Source: Alphaproteobacteria bacterium
Lineage (GTDB): Bacteria > Pseudomonadota > Alphaproteobacteria > RF32 > CAG-239
Length of the DNA: 42,720 bases
Direction of reading: 5' to 3'
Assembly: GCA_900767645.1 (NCBI GenBank)
Contig: CAAFZY010000012.1
Coordinates: forward strand, 1 to 42,720
Numbering within the stretch: position 1 is the stretch's first letter; every line of letters begins with the position of its first letter. The notes beneath the pieces were generated by a model. It was not told the origin of the DNA and ran no database searches. It saw nothing but the letters and a program-made list of their open reading frames with translations. The translations under genes and the position numbers were made by a program. This document shows positions 1 through 9,490 of this stretch, one piece after another.

Positions 1-90
1 CTTATGCACAGCATAGACTCGTAAATATTGCAAAAAAAAAACGCGAGCTAAAATCTTCTCAAAACTAACTTTTTGAGGAGATTTTAGCTC
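1..90 (+). promoter_or_regulatory. Pilin leader, copy 1 (left end cut by the window), with SD-sequestering stem-loop
   Basis: This is the 5' leader of pilin-like gene 1. It holds a short inverted repeat (TATGC-ACA-GCATA, 4-16), a run of 10 A (32-41) and a stem-loop. The stem is 45-64 paired with 71-90, giving 20 pairs of which one is G-U, with a 6-nt loop. The Shine-Dalgarno GAGGAG (75-80) lies inside the 3' arm and the stem ends directly against the ATG at 91. Five more copies occur in the window (23864, 26033, 32896, 41620, 42584). A promoter is presumably upstream of the A-run, but no clear -35/-10 pair stands out. Confidence 0.8.
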
Positions 91-708
91 ATGAATACAC
101 AATCAGGCAGAAGTATGGTTGAAATGCTTGGCGTTTTAGCGATAATAGGCGTCCTATCCGTCGGCGCTATCGCCGGTTATTCCAAAGCGATGATGAAGTA
201 TAAGCTCAATAAGCAGACGGAACAAATCAGCTCGATTTTGGACTACGTCAACATTCATATGGACGATTTTAAGCGCTCAAAAACTTCTATTGCCGGAAAT
301 ATGGTACCTATACTTAAAAAATTAAACGTTATCCCGCAAGAAATGATACGCGAAAACAGAAATGATGCAATATTTGATGTTTTCGGCACTACTATAGGTT
401 TAAAAAATTACACTGTCGGCGATGACAATTATACCTTTGAGTTTTTGTTATACTTAAACAAGGGGCAAAAAGAATCGTGCATGAATTTATTTACAATCGC
501 TAAAGCCAAAAGAGAGCAACTTTGGCGTACCAAGTTTGAAACAACCAAAGGTGAAGAAAATTCCTCGGCCAACATAGTTAATGGCGATAATTATTGCACA
601 TCTGACCGTAAATGCCTTAAAGATTTAACCCTTGCTGAAATGGAAGACTTCTGCAATATTTGCGAAGACAAAGACAGTTGTGCTTTTTATTATCAGATGA
701 TTTTATAA
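91..708 (+). CDS. Prepilin-type (class III signal) protein, pilin-like copy 1
   Basis: A 205-residue protein with a very short prepilin leader, MNTQSG, followed by RSMVEMLGVLAIIGVLSVGA. This fits prepilin peptidase cleavage after Gly6 with Glu at position +5 and a hydrophobic helix up to about residue 30. After the helix comes a variable body. The C-terminal third carries six cysteines: ESC, YC, KCL, FCNIC and SC, the signature shared with copies 2, 4 and 5. The protein is probably exported and assembled as a pilus or pseudopilus subunit, with disulfides in the exposed head. It starts at the ATG touching the leader hairpin. It converges with rpoC, with a shared bidirectional terminator between. 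The family resemblance to type IV pilins/pseudopilins is clear; its actual role is unknown, and no assembly ATPase or prepilin peptidase gene lies nearby. Confidence 0.85.
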   Translation: MNTQSGRSMVEMLGVLAIIGVLSVGAIAGYSKAMMKYKLNKQTEQISSILDYVNIHMDDFKRSKTSIAGNMVPILKKLNVIPQEMIRENRNDAIFDVFGTTIGLKNYTVGDDNYTFEFLLYLNKGQKESCMNLFTIAKAKREQLWRTKFETTKGEENSSANIVNGDNYCTSDRKCLKDLTLAEMEDFCNICEDKDSCAFYYQMIL

Positions 709-723
709 GTTTACTTTAATCCA

Positions 724-766
724 AACTAAAACCCTCGCCTTATTGCTAAAGCGAGGGTTTTTAGTT
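724..766. terminator. Bidirectional intrinsic terminator between pilin 1 and rpoC
   Basis: A long hairpin: aactaaaaccctcgc (724-738) pairs with gcgagggtttttagtt (751-766) across a 12-nt loop. It carries A/T tracts on both flanks, so it can end the convergent transcripts from both sides. Confidence 0.85.
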
Positions 767-777
767 GCTAATTTAAG

Positions 778-3700
778 CTATTCTGCCGGAGTTTCTTCAG
801 CTGCGGGAGCCGGAGTTTCAGCATTATGCTCAATTTGTTCGTTGGCGTTTGCTTCACGTTGAGCCAAAATTTCTTTATCATTTTGAGCCGCAACGCGTTT
901 CAGCGAGCGCAATACCGTACCGGTACCGGCCGGAATCAAACGACCGACGATAACGTTTTCTTTCAAACCGGTTAAGTGGTCAACTTTGCCGGATACGGCA
1001 GCTTCAGTCAAGACACGAGTTGTTTCTTGGAATGATGCCGCTGAAATAAACGACTTGGTTTGCAATGAAGCCTTGGTAATACCGAGCAGAACCGGATCAG
1101 CCTGAGCCGGAGTGCCGTTTTCAGCCAAAACTTTAGCGTTTTCTTCTTCAAATACATCGCGGTCAACCTGCTCGCCAACCAAGAAGGTTGTGTCACCCGG
1201 AACGGTGATTTCAACTTTTCTTAACATTTGCGAAACAATAACTTCAATGTGCTTGTCGTTAATTTTAACGCCTTGCAAACGATATACGTCTTGAACTTCT
1301 TTAACCAAATATTCGGCTAATTTTTCAACACCCAACACGCGCAAAATATCATGCGGAGCCGGAGTGCCTTCAACCAGCATATCGCCTTTTTTAACAATAT
1401 CACCGTCTTGAACAACCAGATGGCGGCCCTTCGGAATTAAGTATTCAATCGGCTCGCCTTTGGTCGGAACAACCATAATGCGCTGTTTGGCCTTATAGTC
1501 TTTGCCAAATTCAACCATACCGTCAACATCGGAAATAATGGCCTGATCCTTCGGGTGGCGTGCTTCAAACAGCTCGGCAACACGCGGCAGACCACCGGTA
1601 ATATCTTTGGTCTTGGAGCTCTCTCTCGGAATACGGGCAATAACGTCGCCGACTTTAATTTCAGAGCCGTTATCAACGTTTAATACCGCGTCAACCGACA
1701 GGTAATAACGAGCTTCTTTACCGTTGTCAAAGTTTACGGCTTTGCCTTTGGCATCTTTCAAAACAATGCTCGGTTTTAATGAGGCATTGGCTGATGAGCC
1801 TGACTGCCAATCAATAACAACTTTTGAAACAATACCGGTTGTTTCATCCATATTTTCTTTAACCGAAACGTTGTTAATAAGGTCTACCAATTGTGCAACA
1901 CCGGCTTTTTCTGAAATTACCGGAATGGTAAACGGATCCCATTCTGCCACTTTCTGACCTTTTTTAACTTTAGCGCCTTCTTCTACCAAAATTTTGGTAC
2001 CGTAAGGAACATGGTGACGTGATTTTTCACGACCTTGCGAATCTGAAATTACAATTTCACAGTTACGTGACAAAACAATCAAGTTGCCGTCAGAGTTGGT
2101 AACGGTGTGTTTGTTTTCAAGTTTCAAAACACCGGCGAACGGAACTTCAATATTGGACTGTTCGGCTGATTTTGATGCCGCACCACCGATGTGGAAGGTT
2201 CTCATGGTAAGTTGGGTACCAGGTTCACCAATTGACTGTGCGGCAATAACACCGACCGCTTCGCCAACGTTTACCGGAGTACCGCGAGCTAAATCGCGAC
2301 CGTAACATGCGGCGCAAACACCGTGTTCGGATTCACAAGTTAATACCGAACGGATTTTAACCTGTTCAACACCGGCTTTTTCAACCAGTTCAGCGTCGTT
2401 TTCATCAATAAGTTTACCCTTTTTAACCAAAACTTCGCCGCTTTCAGGATGAATAATATCTTCCTGAATGGTACGACCCAAAATGCGGTCACCGATTGAT
2501 ACAATAACGTTACCGCCGTCAACAACCGGACGAACAATAATGCCGCGCTCGGTTCCGCAGTCGGTTTCAGTAACAACAACATCTTGTGCAACATCGACCA
2601 AACGACGGGTTAAGTAACCGGAGTTAGCGGTTTTTAACGCGGTATCGGCCAAACCTTTACGAGCACCGTGGGTGGAGTTGAAGTATTCCGACACGGTCAA
2701 ACCTTCTTTAAAGTTTGAAATAATCGGTTGTTCAATAATTTCACCGCTCGGTTTTGCCATCAAACCACGCATACCGGCAAGCTGACGCATTTGAGCGGCA
2801 GAACCGCGCGCACCGGAGTGAGCCATCATGTATACGGAGTTGATGTAGCCATGCTCGGTTTTGGAAATGTTTTTCATCATTTCATCAGCAATCTTATCGG
2901 TGCAGGCTGCCCAAATATCAACAACTTTGTTGTATTTTTCGCCTTTGGTAATCAAACCGTTTTGATACTGCTGTTCAAACTCTTTAACCTGCTTGGTAGT
3001 TTCGGCAATGAGTTCTTTCTTGGCATCAGGCACAATCAAGTCGTCTTTACCGAATGAAATACCGGCCTTGCAAGCATTGGTGAAGCCCAAAGTCATAATT
3101 TTATCAACCATGATGCAGGTTTCTTTTTGACCGCAATGACGATATACGGTATCAATGATTTCAGAAATTTCTTTCTTTTTAATCAAGCGGTTTACCAATG
3201 AGAACGGAATGTGCGGGTTTTTCGGCAAAATATCTGAAACGATAATGCGTCCCGGAGTGGTATCAACCAAACCGTACTTGGTTTCGCCGTTATCATCAAC
3301 ATATTCCATGCGGCATTTGATTTTAGCGTGCAAGTCAACAACTTTGGCATTTAACGCCAACATAACTTCATCGGCATCAGCGTAAATGCTGCCTTCGCCG
3401 GTTACGCCGTCAGCATCATAAGTAAGGTAATAAATACCAAGCACCATATCTTGTGACGGTACGATAATCGGTTTACCGGAAGCAGGCGATAAGATGTTGT
3501 TGGTTGACATCATCAGCACGCGGGCTTCAAGTTGAGATTCCAATGAAAGCGGGACATGCACTGCCATTTGGTCACCATCGAAGTCAGCGTTGAACGCGGT
3601 ACATACCAACGGGTGCAAGTGAATAGCTTTACCTTCGACCAATACCGGTTCAAATGCCTGAATACCTAAACGGTGCAAGGTCGGCGCACGGTTTAACAGC

Positions 3701-4965
3701 ACAGGATGTTCGCGAATAACTTCTTCCAAAATATCCCATACTTCCGGACGCTCTTTTTCTACCATGCGTTTAGCTGCTTTAATGGTGGTTGCGTGACCGT
3801 ATAATTCAAGCTTTGAATATACAAACGGCTTAAACAACTCAAGTGCCATTTTTTTAGGCAAACCGCACTGTTGCAGTTTGAGTTCAGGACCAACGGTAAT
3901 AACGGAACGACCTGAATAGTCAACACGTTTACCTAACAAGTTTTGACGGAAACGACCTTGTTTACCTTTGAGCATATCGGACAAAGATTTAAGCGGGCGC
4001 TTGCTGGTGCCGGTAATGGCACGAGCACGACGACCGTTGTCAAACAATGCGTCTACCGATTCTTGCAACATTCTCTTTTCATTACGGACGATAATATCCG
4101 GAGCATGCAATTCAAGCAAGCGTTTCAAACGGTTGTTGCGGTTAATAACACGGCGATACAAATCGTTTAAATCTGAAGTTGCAAAGCGGCCTCCGTCCAA
4201 CGGAACCAACGGACGCAATTCAGGCGGAATAACCGGCAGAACGGTTAAAATCATCCATTCCGGTTTGGTGTTGGATTCAATAAAGGATTCAACAATCTTC
4301 AAGCGCTTAACCAACTTTTTGCGTTTAGCTTCAGAATTGGTTTCTTTTAATTCGGCACGCATGTCGGCGCGTTCGGCTTCCAAATCAATGTTAGCCAAAA
4401 TTTCGCGCAGAGCTTCGGCACCGATACCGGCGCGGAATGCATCTTCACCGTATTTATCCAAAGCATCCAAATATTCGTCTTCGCTCAAAAGCTGATTAAC
4501 GGTTAAGTCAGTCAACCCCGGCTCAATTACGATGTAGCTTTCAAAATACAAAACTCTTTCCAATGACTTCATCGGAATGTCGGTGAGCATTGAAATACGG
4601 CTCGGCAAAGACTTCAAGAACCAAATATGGGCAACCGGCGCAGCCAGTTCAATGTGTCCCATTCTTTCACGACGAACTTTGGAAAGCGTAACTTCAACGC
4701 CGCACTTTTCGCAAACGATGCCGCGATATTTCATTCTTTTATATTTACCGCACAAGCATTCATAATCTTTTACCGGACCGAAAATACGGGCGCAGAACAA
4801 ACCGTCGCGTTCCGGCTTAAATGTACGATAGTTAATGGTTTCAGGCTTTTTAACTTCGCCGTATGACCATGAACGAATTTGTTCAGGAGAAGCAATAGAG
4901 ATTTTGATTTCATCAAAGCTCTCTTCAGCCGGCTGCTGACCAAAAAATTTCATTACATCATTCAT
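778..4965 (-). CDS. rpoC: DNA-directed RNA polymerase subunit beta'
   Basis: The 1395-residue beta' subunit of RNA polymerase, full length for alphaproteobacteria. The N-terminal zinc-binding cysteines are present (CLCGKY...CEKCGVEV, residues about 70-92). The catalytic magnesium-binding motif NADFDGDQMA is at about residue 458-467. The second zinc cluster (CGTERG...CESEHGVCAACYG) is in the C-terminal half, followed by the trigger-loop region. The last 40 residues are an Ala/Glu/Pro-rich tail, typical of a variable end. It starts at an ATG with a clear AAGGAG 11 nt upstream and lies 20 bp after rpoB on the same strand, so the two are co-transcribed. It ends against the bidirectional terminator at 724-766. 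Confidence 0.98.
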   Translation of the reverse strand: MNDVMKFFGQQPAEESFDEIKISIASPEQIRSWSYGEVKKPETINYRTFKPERDGLFCARIFGPVKDYECLCGKYKRMKYRGIVCEKCGVEVTLSKVRRERMGHIELAAPVAHIWFLKSLPSRISMLTDIPMKSLERVLYFESYIVIEPGLTDLTVNQLLSEDEYLDALDKYGEDAFRAGIGAEALREILANIDLEAERADMRAELKETNSEAKRKKLVKRLKIVESFIESNTKPEWMILTVLPVIPPELRPLVPLDGGRFATSDLNDLYRRVINRNNRLKRLLELHAPDIIVRNEKRMLQESVDALFDNGRRARAITGTSKRPLKSLSDMLKGKQGRFRQNLLGKRVDYSGRSVITVGPELKLQQCGLPKKMALELFKPFVYSKLELYGHATTIKAAKRMVEKERPEVWDILEEVIREHPVLLNRAPTLHRLGIQAFEPVLVEGKAIHLHPLVCTAFNADFDGDQMAVHVPLSLESQLEARVLMMSTNNILSPASGKPIIVPSQDMVLGIYYLTYDADGVTGEGSIYADADEVMLALNAKVVDLHAKIKCRMEYVDDNGETKYGLVDTTPGRIIVSDILPKNPHIPFSLVNRLIKKKEISEIIDTVYRHCGQKETCIMVDKIMTLGFTNACKAGISFGKDDLIVPDAKKELIAETTKQVKEFEQQYQNGLITKGEKYNKVVDIWAACTDKIADEMMKNISKTEHGYINSVYMMAHSGARGSAAQMRQLAGMRGLMAKPSGEIIEQPIISNFKEGLTVSEYFNSTHGARKGLADTALKTANSGYLTRRLVDVAQDVVVTETDCGTERGIIVRPVVDGGNVIVSIGDRILGRTIQEDIIHPESGEVLVKKGKLIDENDAELVEKAGVEQVKIRSVLTCESEHGVCAACYGRDLARGTPVNVGEAVGVIAAQSIGEPGTQLTMRTFHIGGAASKSAEQSNIEVPFAGVLKLENKHTVTNSDGNLIVLSRNCEIVISDSQGREKSRHHVPYGTKILVEEGAKVKKGQKVAEWDPFTIPVISEKAGVAQLVDLINNVSVKENMDETTGIVSKVVIDWQSGSSANASLKPSIVLKDAKGKAVNFDNGKEARYYLSVDAVLNVDNGSEIKVGDVIARIPRESSKTKDITGGLPRVAELFEARHPKDQAIISDVDGMVEFGKDYKAKQRIMVVPTKGEPIEYLIPKGRHLVVQDGDIVKKGDMLVEGTPAPHDILRVLGVEKLAEYLVKEVQDVYRLQGVKINDKHIEVIVSQMLRKVEITVPGDTTFLVGEQVDRDVFEEENAKVLAENGTPAQADPVLLGITKASLQTKSFISAASFQETTRVLTEAAVSGKVDHLTGLKENVIVGRLIPAGTGTVLRSLKRVAAQNDKEILAQREANANEQIEHNAETPAPAAEETPAE

Positions 4966-4985
4966 TATTATTAAACTCCTTATCC

Positions 4986-7900
4986 TTAAACTTCTTCGTT
5001 CAACATTTCAACATTCAGGCACAAAGATTTCATTTCTTTGACCAAAACGTTAAATGATTCAGGAACACCGGTGTCAAACGTATCTTCACCGCGAACAATG
5101 GCTTCATAAACCTTGGTACGGCCGTTTACGTCATCAGACTTAACCGTCAACATTTCTTGCAAGGTGTATGCGGCACCGTAAGCTTGCAATGCCCAAACTT
5201 CCATTTCACCGAAACGTTGTCCGCCGAACTGAGCTTTACCACCCAAAGGTTGCTGAGTAACAAGGCTGTACGGACCAACCGAACGAGCGTGCATTTTTTC
5301 ATCAACGATATGGTGCAATTTAATCATGTAAATGATACCGACGGTAACTTTACGATCAAATTTTTCACCGGTACGACCGTCATACAAGTCTATTTGACCG
5401 GAAGTCGGCAAACCTGCCATTGAAAGCATACGGTTAATATCGTCGCCGCTGGCGCCGTCAAATACCGGAGTAGCCATCGGAATACCGTTTTTAAGGTTAG
5501 AAATAAGTTCCATTTTTTCAGGTTCGTTCATCGGCTCAATTTCAGCTTTATACTGTTTTTCACCGTAAATTTCCTTCAAGCGGGCATTAAGCTCGTCAAT
5601 GGTTTTTTCGCCTTTTTTGTACTGTTCGCACATCTCGTTTAACTGTTTGCCAAGTTCTTTGGCTGCCCAGCCCAAGTGTGTTTCCAAAATTTGACCAACG
5701 TTCATACGTGAAGGCACGCCGAGCGGATTGAGCACAATGTCAACCGGAGTGCCGTCTTCCATATACGGCATATCCTGCAACGGCAGAACGCGAGATACGG
5801 TACCTTTGTTACCATGACGACCGGCCATTTTATCACCGGTTTGCATTTTACGTTTGGTAGCAATAAATACTTTAACCATTTTCAACACGCCGGGGAGCAA
5901 ATCGTCACCGCGTTGAACTTTTTCAACTTTATCGTCAAAATGAGCCTGAACTTTGGCAACACGCGCATCAAAAGCTGCGGAATATTCTTCAATTTGCGCC
6001 ATAACAGCTTCATCTTTAACCACAATTTTACGCCATTGTGATGACGGAATGGTATCAAGCATTTCAGCAGTTAAAACTGACTTCTTATCAATGCCTTTCG
6101 GAGCATCTACTACGGTCTGACCGGTAAGCATAGCTTTTAATCGGGCATCAAAGTTGCGGCGAACGATGGTAATTTCATCGTCACGGTCTTTAGCAAGCTG
6201 TGAAATTTCTTGTTGTTCAATTGACAAAGCGCGTTCATCTTTTTCAACGCCGCGGCGTGAAAATACGTGAACATCAACAACAACGCCTTCAATACCCGGC
6301 TGTACGCGCAATGAAGTATCGCGAACATCGCTGGCTTTTTCACCAAAGATAGCGCGCAACAATTTTTCTTCCGGAGTAACCGGAGATTCGCCTTTCGGCG
6401 TAACTTTACCAACCAGAATATCGCCGGCTTTAACTTCGGCGCCGATGTATACAATACCTGCCTCATCAAGGTTACGCAATGCTTCTTCACCAACGTTCGG
6501 AATATCGCGGGTAATTTCTTCCTGACCGAGTTTGGTATCGCGAGCCATAACTTCAAATTCTTCAATATGAAGTGATGTCAAAACATCATCGCGGGAAATA
6601 CGTTCCGAAAGCAAAATAGCATCTTCGTAGTTCAATCCGTTCCACGGCATAAACGCTACCAAAACGTTTTTACCGAGCGCTAATTCGCCCATTTCGGTAC
6701 ACGGACCGTCGGCAATAATATCGCCGGCTTTAATTTTATCCCCCACTTTAACAAGCGGAACCTGATTGATGCAGGTGTTCTGGTTAGAACGACGGAATTT
6801 TTGCAAACGATAAATTTCAACACCGACGTCATTAGCATGCTGGTCATCTGAACGAATAACAATGCGGTTGGCGTCAACAGAGTCAACAACACCGTCATAT
6901 TTAGCAACCAAAGTAGCGCCGGAATCTTTGGCAACGGTAGCTTCAATACCGGTACCGACAAGCGGAGCCTCGCTGCGGAGCAACGGAACACCTTGGCGTT
7001 GCATGTTTGAACCCATCAAAGCACGGTTAGCGTCATCGTTTTCCAAGAACGGAATCAATGCGGTAGCAACAGATACCAACTGTTTAGGCGAAACGTCAAT
7101 CAGGTTGATGTCGGCAGGAGCCGCGTAAATAACCTCACCGGCTTTACGGCAGGCAATCATGTCATTGGCAAAATGGCCGTCATCGTTCACTTTGGCGTTT
7201 GCTTCCGCAATAATGTATTTACCTTCTTCATCAGCTGACAAATATACAACGTCCTTAGTTACAACGCCGTCAATCACTTTACGATACGGGCATTCAATAA
7301 AGCCGTATTTGTTGATGCGAGCATAAGTTGCCAATGAGTTAATCAAACCGATGTTCGGACCTTCAGGAGTTTCAATCGGGCAGATACGTCCGTAATGGGT
7401 CGGGTGCACGTCGCGCACTTCAAATCCGGCGCGATCGCGTGACAAGCCGCCGGGGCCCAATGCCGACAAACGACGTTTGTGGGTAATTTCAGACAGCGGG
7501 TTGTTCTGATCCATAAATTGCGACAACTGAGATGAACCGAAAAATTCACGAATAACGGAAGCAATCGGCTTTGCATTAACCAAATCTTGCGGTTTAACAT
7601 TGTTCAAAACTTCGGCGCTCATTTTTTCACGGATTGCGCGTTCCATTCTGAGCAAGCCCATGCGATATTGATTTTCCATCAATTCGCCGACCGAACGAAC
7701 ACGACGGTTGCCCAAGTGGTCAATATCATCAACTTCGCCCTTGCCGTCACGCAATTCAATCATGTGCTTAACAATGCGCAAAATATCATCTTTGCGTAAG
7801 GTGCGGTAAGTGTCGGGAGCTTCTTCAAACGGAATATCCAAAGCCAAATTCATTTTAACACGACCAACCGATGACAAATCATAGCGTTCGCCGTCAAAGA

Positions 7901-9152
7901 ACAAATCTTTGAACAAGTGGTATGAAGCGTCTAAAGTTGCCGGTTCACCGGGGCGCATAACGCGGTAGATATCAAGCAAAGCCTCTTCACGGCAATGATT
8001 TTTATCAATTTCCAAGGTGTTGCGGATATACGGGCCTACATTAACGCCGTCAATATACAAAATGCTGAGCTCATTAATTTTAGCATCAGTAATTTTAGCA
8101 ACAACTTCTTCATTCAATTCAGCGCCGGCATCGGCAATAACTTCACCGGTTTTAGGAGCAACCGCAGCTTTGGCCAAATATTTGCCGTAAAGCTGTTCTT
8201 TGGCAACCTGATAATATTCAAGTCCGCCCTCAACCAATTTGGCAGCTGTTCTCTGAGTAATCTTTTTACCTTGTTCCCAAACGGTTTTGCCGGTTTTGGC
8301 ATCAACCAAATCAAAGTCGAACTTAACACCTTTCATGCGTTCGGGGTTAAATTTAACTTTCCAGCCTTTTTTGTTTGCGATATATTCATCGGCATCATAG
8401 AAGTAATTTAAAATTTCTTCTTTATCCATGCCTTTAATTTCTTCTGCGGGAACTTTTTCACCGGCTTTAATGCGATCTTCGGTTTCTTTTGAATACAAAG
8501 AATACAAAATAGAAGTTACCGGCAATTTACGACGGCGGTCAATACGAGCGTAAATCAAGTCTTTGGCATCAAATTCAAAGTCAAGCCATGAGCCGCGATA
8601 CGGAATAACGCGGGCAGCAAACAGATATTTGCCCGAAGACATGGTTTTGCCTTTATCATGATCAAAGAACACGCCCGGAGAACGGTGCATCTGTGAAACA
8701 ACCACACGTTCGGTACCATTGAAAATAAATGTACCTTTATCGGTCATCAACGGAATGTCACCCATATAGACGTCCTGTTCTTTAATATCATGCACCGATT
8801 TTGCACCGGTAGCCTCATCAATATCCCAAACGACCAAGCGCAGAGTTGCCTTAATCGGCGCAGCGTAAGTCATATCGCGCTTAATGCACTCATCAACGTC
8901 ATATTTCGGTTCTTCAAGCTCGTATTTTACAAATTCAAGCTCGCCGTTGCCCGAAAAGTCTTTAATTGGGAAAATTGATTTGAATACTTCTTCCAAACCG
9001 AACTCGCAATGCTGCCCATAGGCATCAACGTTGTTGATAAAGCTTGAATAAGAACCGGTCTGAACTTCAATTAAACTCGGCATATCAATAACAGAATCAA
9101 TTTTGCCGAAGTTTCTCCTTACACGTCGTTTGCTCGTATAAGATTCCTTCAT
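4986..9152 (-). CDS. rpoB: DNA-directed RNA polymerase subunit beta
   Basis: The beta subunit, 1388 residues from the chosen start. I chose the ATG at 9152 (MKESYTSKRRVRRNFGKI) because AAAGGA lies about 9 nt upstream and alphaproteobacterial RpoB normally begins with this basic stretch. An in-frame ATG 14 codons upstream (9194) has no convincing ribosome-binding site. The rifampicin pocket is intact at about residues 538-575: GSSQLSQFMDQNN, then THKRR and SALGPGG, with the Asp, His and Ser that matter for rifampicin binding all in the sensitive form. C-terminal motifs include KMAGRHGNKG and GGKAQFGGQRFGEMEVWA. It is not preceded by rplL as in most bacteria; the upstream neighbour is an unrelated gene that ends in its own terminator. 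Confidence 0.97.
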   Translation of the reverse strand: MKESYTSKRRVRRNFGKIDSVIDMPSLIEVQTGSYSSFINNVDAYGQHCEFGLEEVFKSIFPIKDFSGNGELEFVKYELEEPKYDVDECIKRDMTYAAPIKATLRLVVWDIDEATGAKSVHDIKEQDVYMGDIPLMTDKGTFIFNGTERVVVSQMHRSPGVFFDHDKGKTMSSGKYLFAARVIPYRGSWLDFEFDAKDLIYARIDRRRKLPVTSILYSLYSKETEDRIKAGEKVPAEEIKGMDKEEILNYFYDADEYIANKKGWKVKFNPERMKGVKFDFDLVDAKTGKTVWEQGKKITQRTAAKLVEGGLEYYQVAKEQLYGKYLAKAAVAPKTGEVIADAGAELNEEVVAKITDAKINELSILYIDGVNVGPYIRNTLEIDKNHCREEALLDIYRVMRPGEPATLDASYHLFKDLFFDGERYDLSSVGRVKMNLALDIPFEEAPDTYRTLRKDDILRIVKHMIELRDGKGEVDDIDHLGNRRVRSVGELMENQYRMGLLRMERAIREKMSAEVLNNVKPQDLVNAKPIASVIREFFGSSQLSQFMDQNNPLSEITHKRRLSALGPGGLSRDRAGFEVRDVHPTHYGRICPIETPEGPNIGLINSLATYARINKYGFIECPYRKVIDGVVTKDVVYLSADEEGKYIIAEANAKVNDDGHFANDMIACRKAGEVIYAAPADINLIDVSPKQLVSVATALIPFLENDDANRALMGSNMQRQGVPLLRSEAPLVGTGIEATVAKDSGATLVAKYDGVVDSVDANRIVIRSDDQHANDVGVEIYRLQKFRRSNQNTCINQVPLVKVGDKIKAGDIIADGPCTEMGELALGKNVLVAFMPWNGLNYEDAILLSERISRDDVLTSLHIEEFEVMARDTKLGQEEITRDIPNVGEEALRNLDEAGIVYIGAEVKAGDILVGKVTPKGESPVTPEEKLLRAIFGEKASDVRDTSLRVQPGIEGVVVDVHVFSRRGVEKDERALSIEQQEISQLAKDRDDEITIVRRNFDARLKAMLTGQTVVDAPKGIDKKSVLTAEMLDTIPSSQWRKIVVKDEAVMAQIEEYSAAFDARVAKVQAHFDDKVEKVQRGDDLLPGVLKMVKVFIATKRKMQTGDKMAGRHGNKGTVSRVLPLQDMPYMEDGTPVDIVLNPLGVPSRMNVGQILETHLGWAAKELGKQLNEMCEQYKKGEKTIDELNARLKEIYGEKQYKAEIEPMNEPEKMELISNLKNGIPMATPVFDGASGDDINRMLSMAGLPTSGQIDLYDGRTGEKFDRKVTVGIIYMIKLHHIVDEKMHARSVGPYSLVTQQPLGGKAQFGGQRFGEMEVWALQAYGAAYTLQEMLTVKSDDVNGRTKVYEAIVRGEDTFDTGVPESFNVLVKEMKSLCLNVEMLNEEV

Positions 9153-9414
9153 TGTGTTTTTATCCTTTTCATAGGTTGTAAATTCTGCAGCCATTCTATC
9201 GGCGTTAGTGTTCGGGAGCTACCCGACTTAACGTCAAAACCCGCAAACAGAAGGTTAATATAAAAAAACGTTTTCTCATATGCTAAATTGCACCCGAAAA
9301 TACAGATGCAACAAAACACGACCGAATCGCCCGAACCACATGGCATTGCGCCAAACTCGGAGCGTATTCACCGAATAATTTGGTTTTAAGTTGCCAATTT
9401 TTTACACTATTTAC
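9153..9414 (-). promoter_or_regulatory. rpoBC upstream region
   Basis: About 260 bp between the terminator of the upstream gene and rpoB must hold the rpoBC promoter. A small imperfect hairpin is visible on the transcript side (about 9210-9226, arms gttcggg and cccgac). I could not identify a secure promoter or a ribosomal-protein-type leader. Confidence 0.35.
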
Positions 9415-9445
9415 AAAAAAAATGCAAGAAAAATCTTGCATTTTT
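9415..9445 (-). terminator. Intrinsic terminator after the 679-residue protein gene
   Basis: Arms atgcaag (9422-9428) and cttgcat (9435-9441) form a 7-bp stem. Read on the minus strand, the stem is followed by a run of seven T. It separates the upstream gene from the rpoBC promoter region. Confidence 0.8.
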
Positions 9446-9490
9446 AATGTTTTCAAACGGTTTATTTTCAAAATAAACAGCGCCGCCGCA

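Noticed and set aside
45..90. Leader stem-loop as a plus-strand intrinsic terminator
   Set aside because: The stem is AT-rich, and the T stretch is inside the 3' arm or absent after it (copies 1 and 3 go straight into the ATG). On the minus strand, however, it does look like a terminator.
3968..4495. Open frame of 175 codons on the plus strand inside rpoC
   Set aside because: It lies wholly antisense to the well-conserved rpoC and has no recognisable domain; the same applies to the other long antisense frames in rpoB and rpoC.
9153..9194. Upstream start of rpoB (MAAEFTTYEKDKNT)
   Set aside because: No convincing ribosome-binding site, whereas AAAGGA precedes the ATG at 9152, which also gives the expected family N-terminus.
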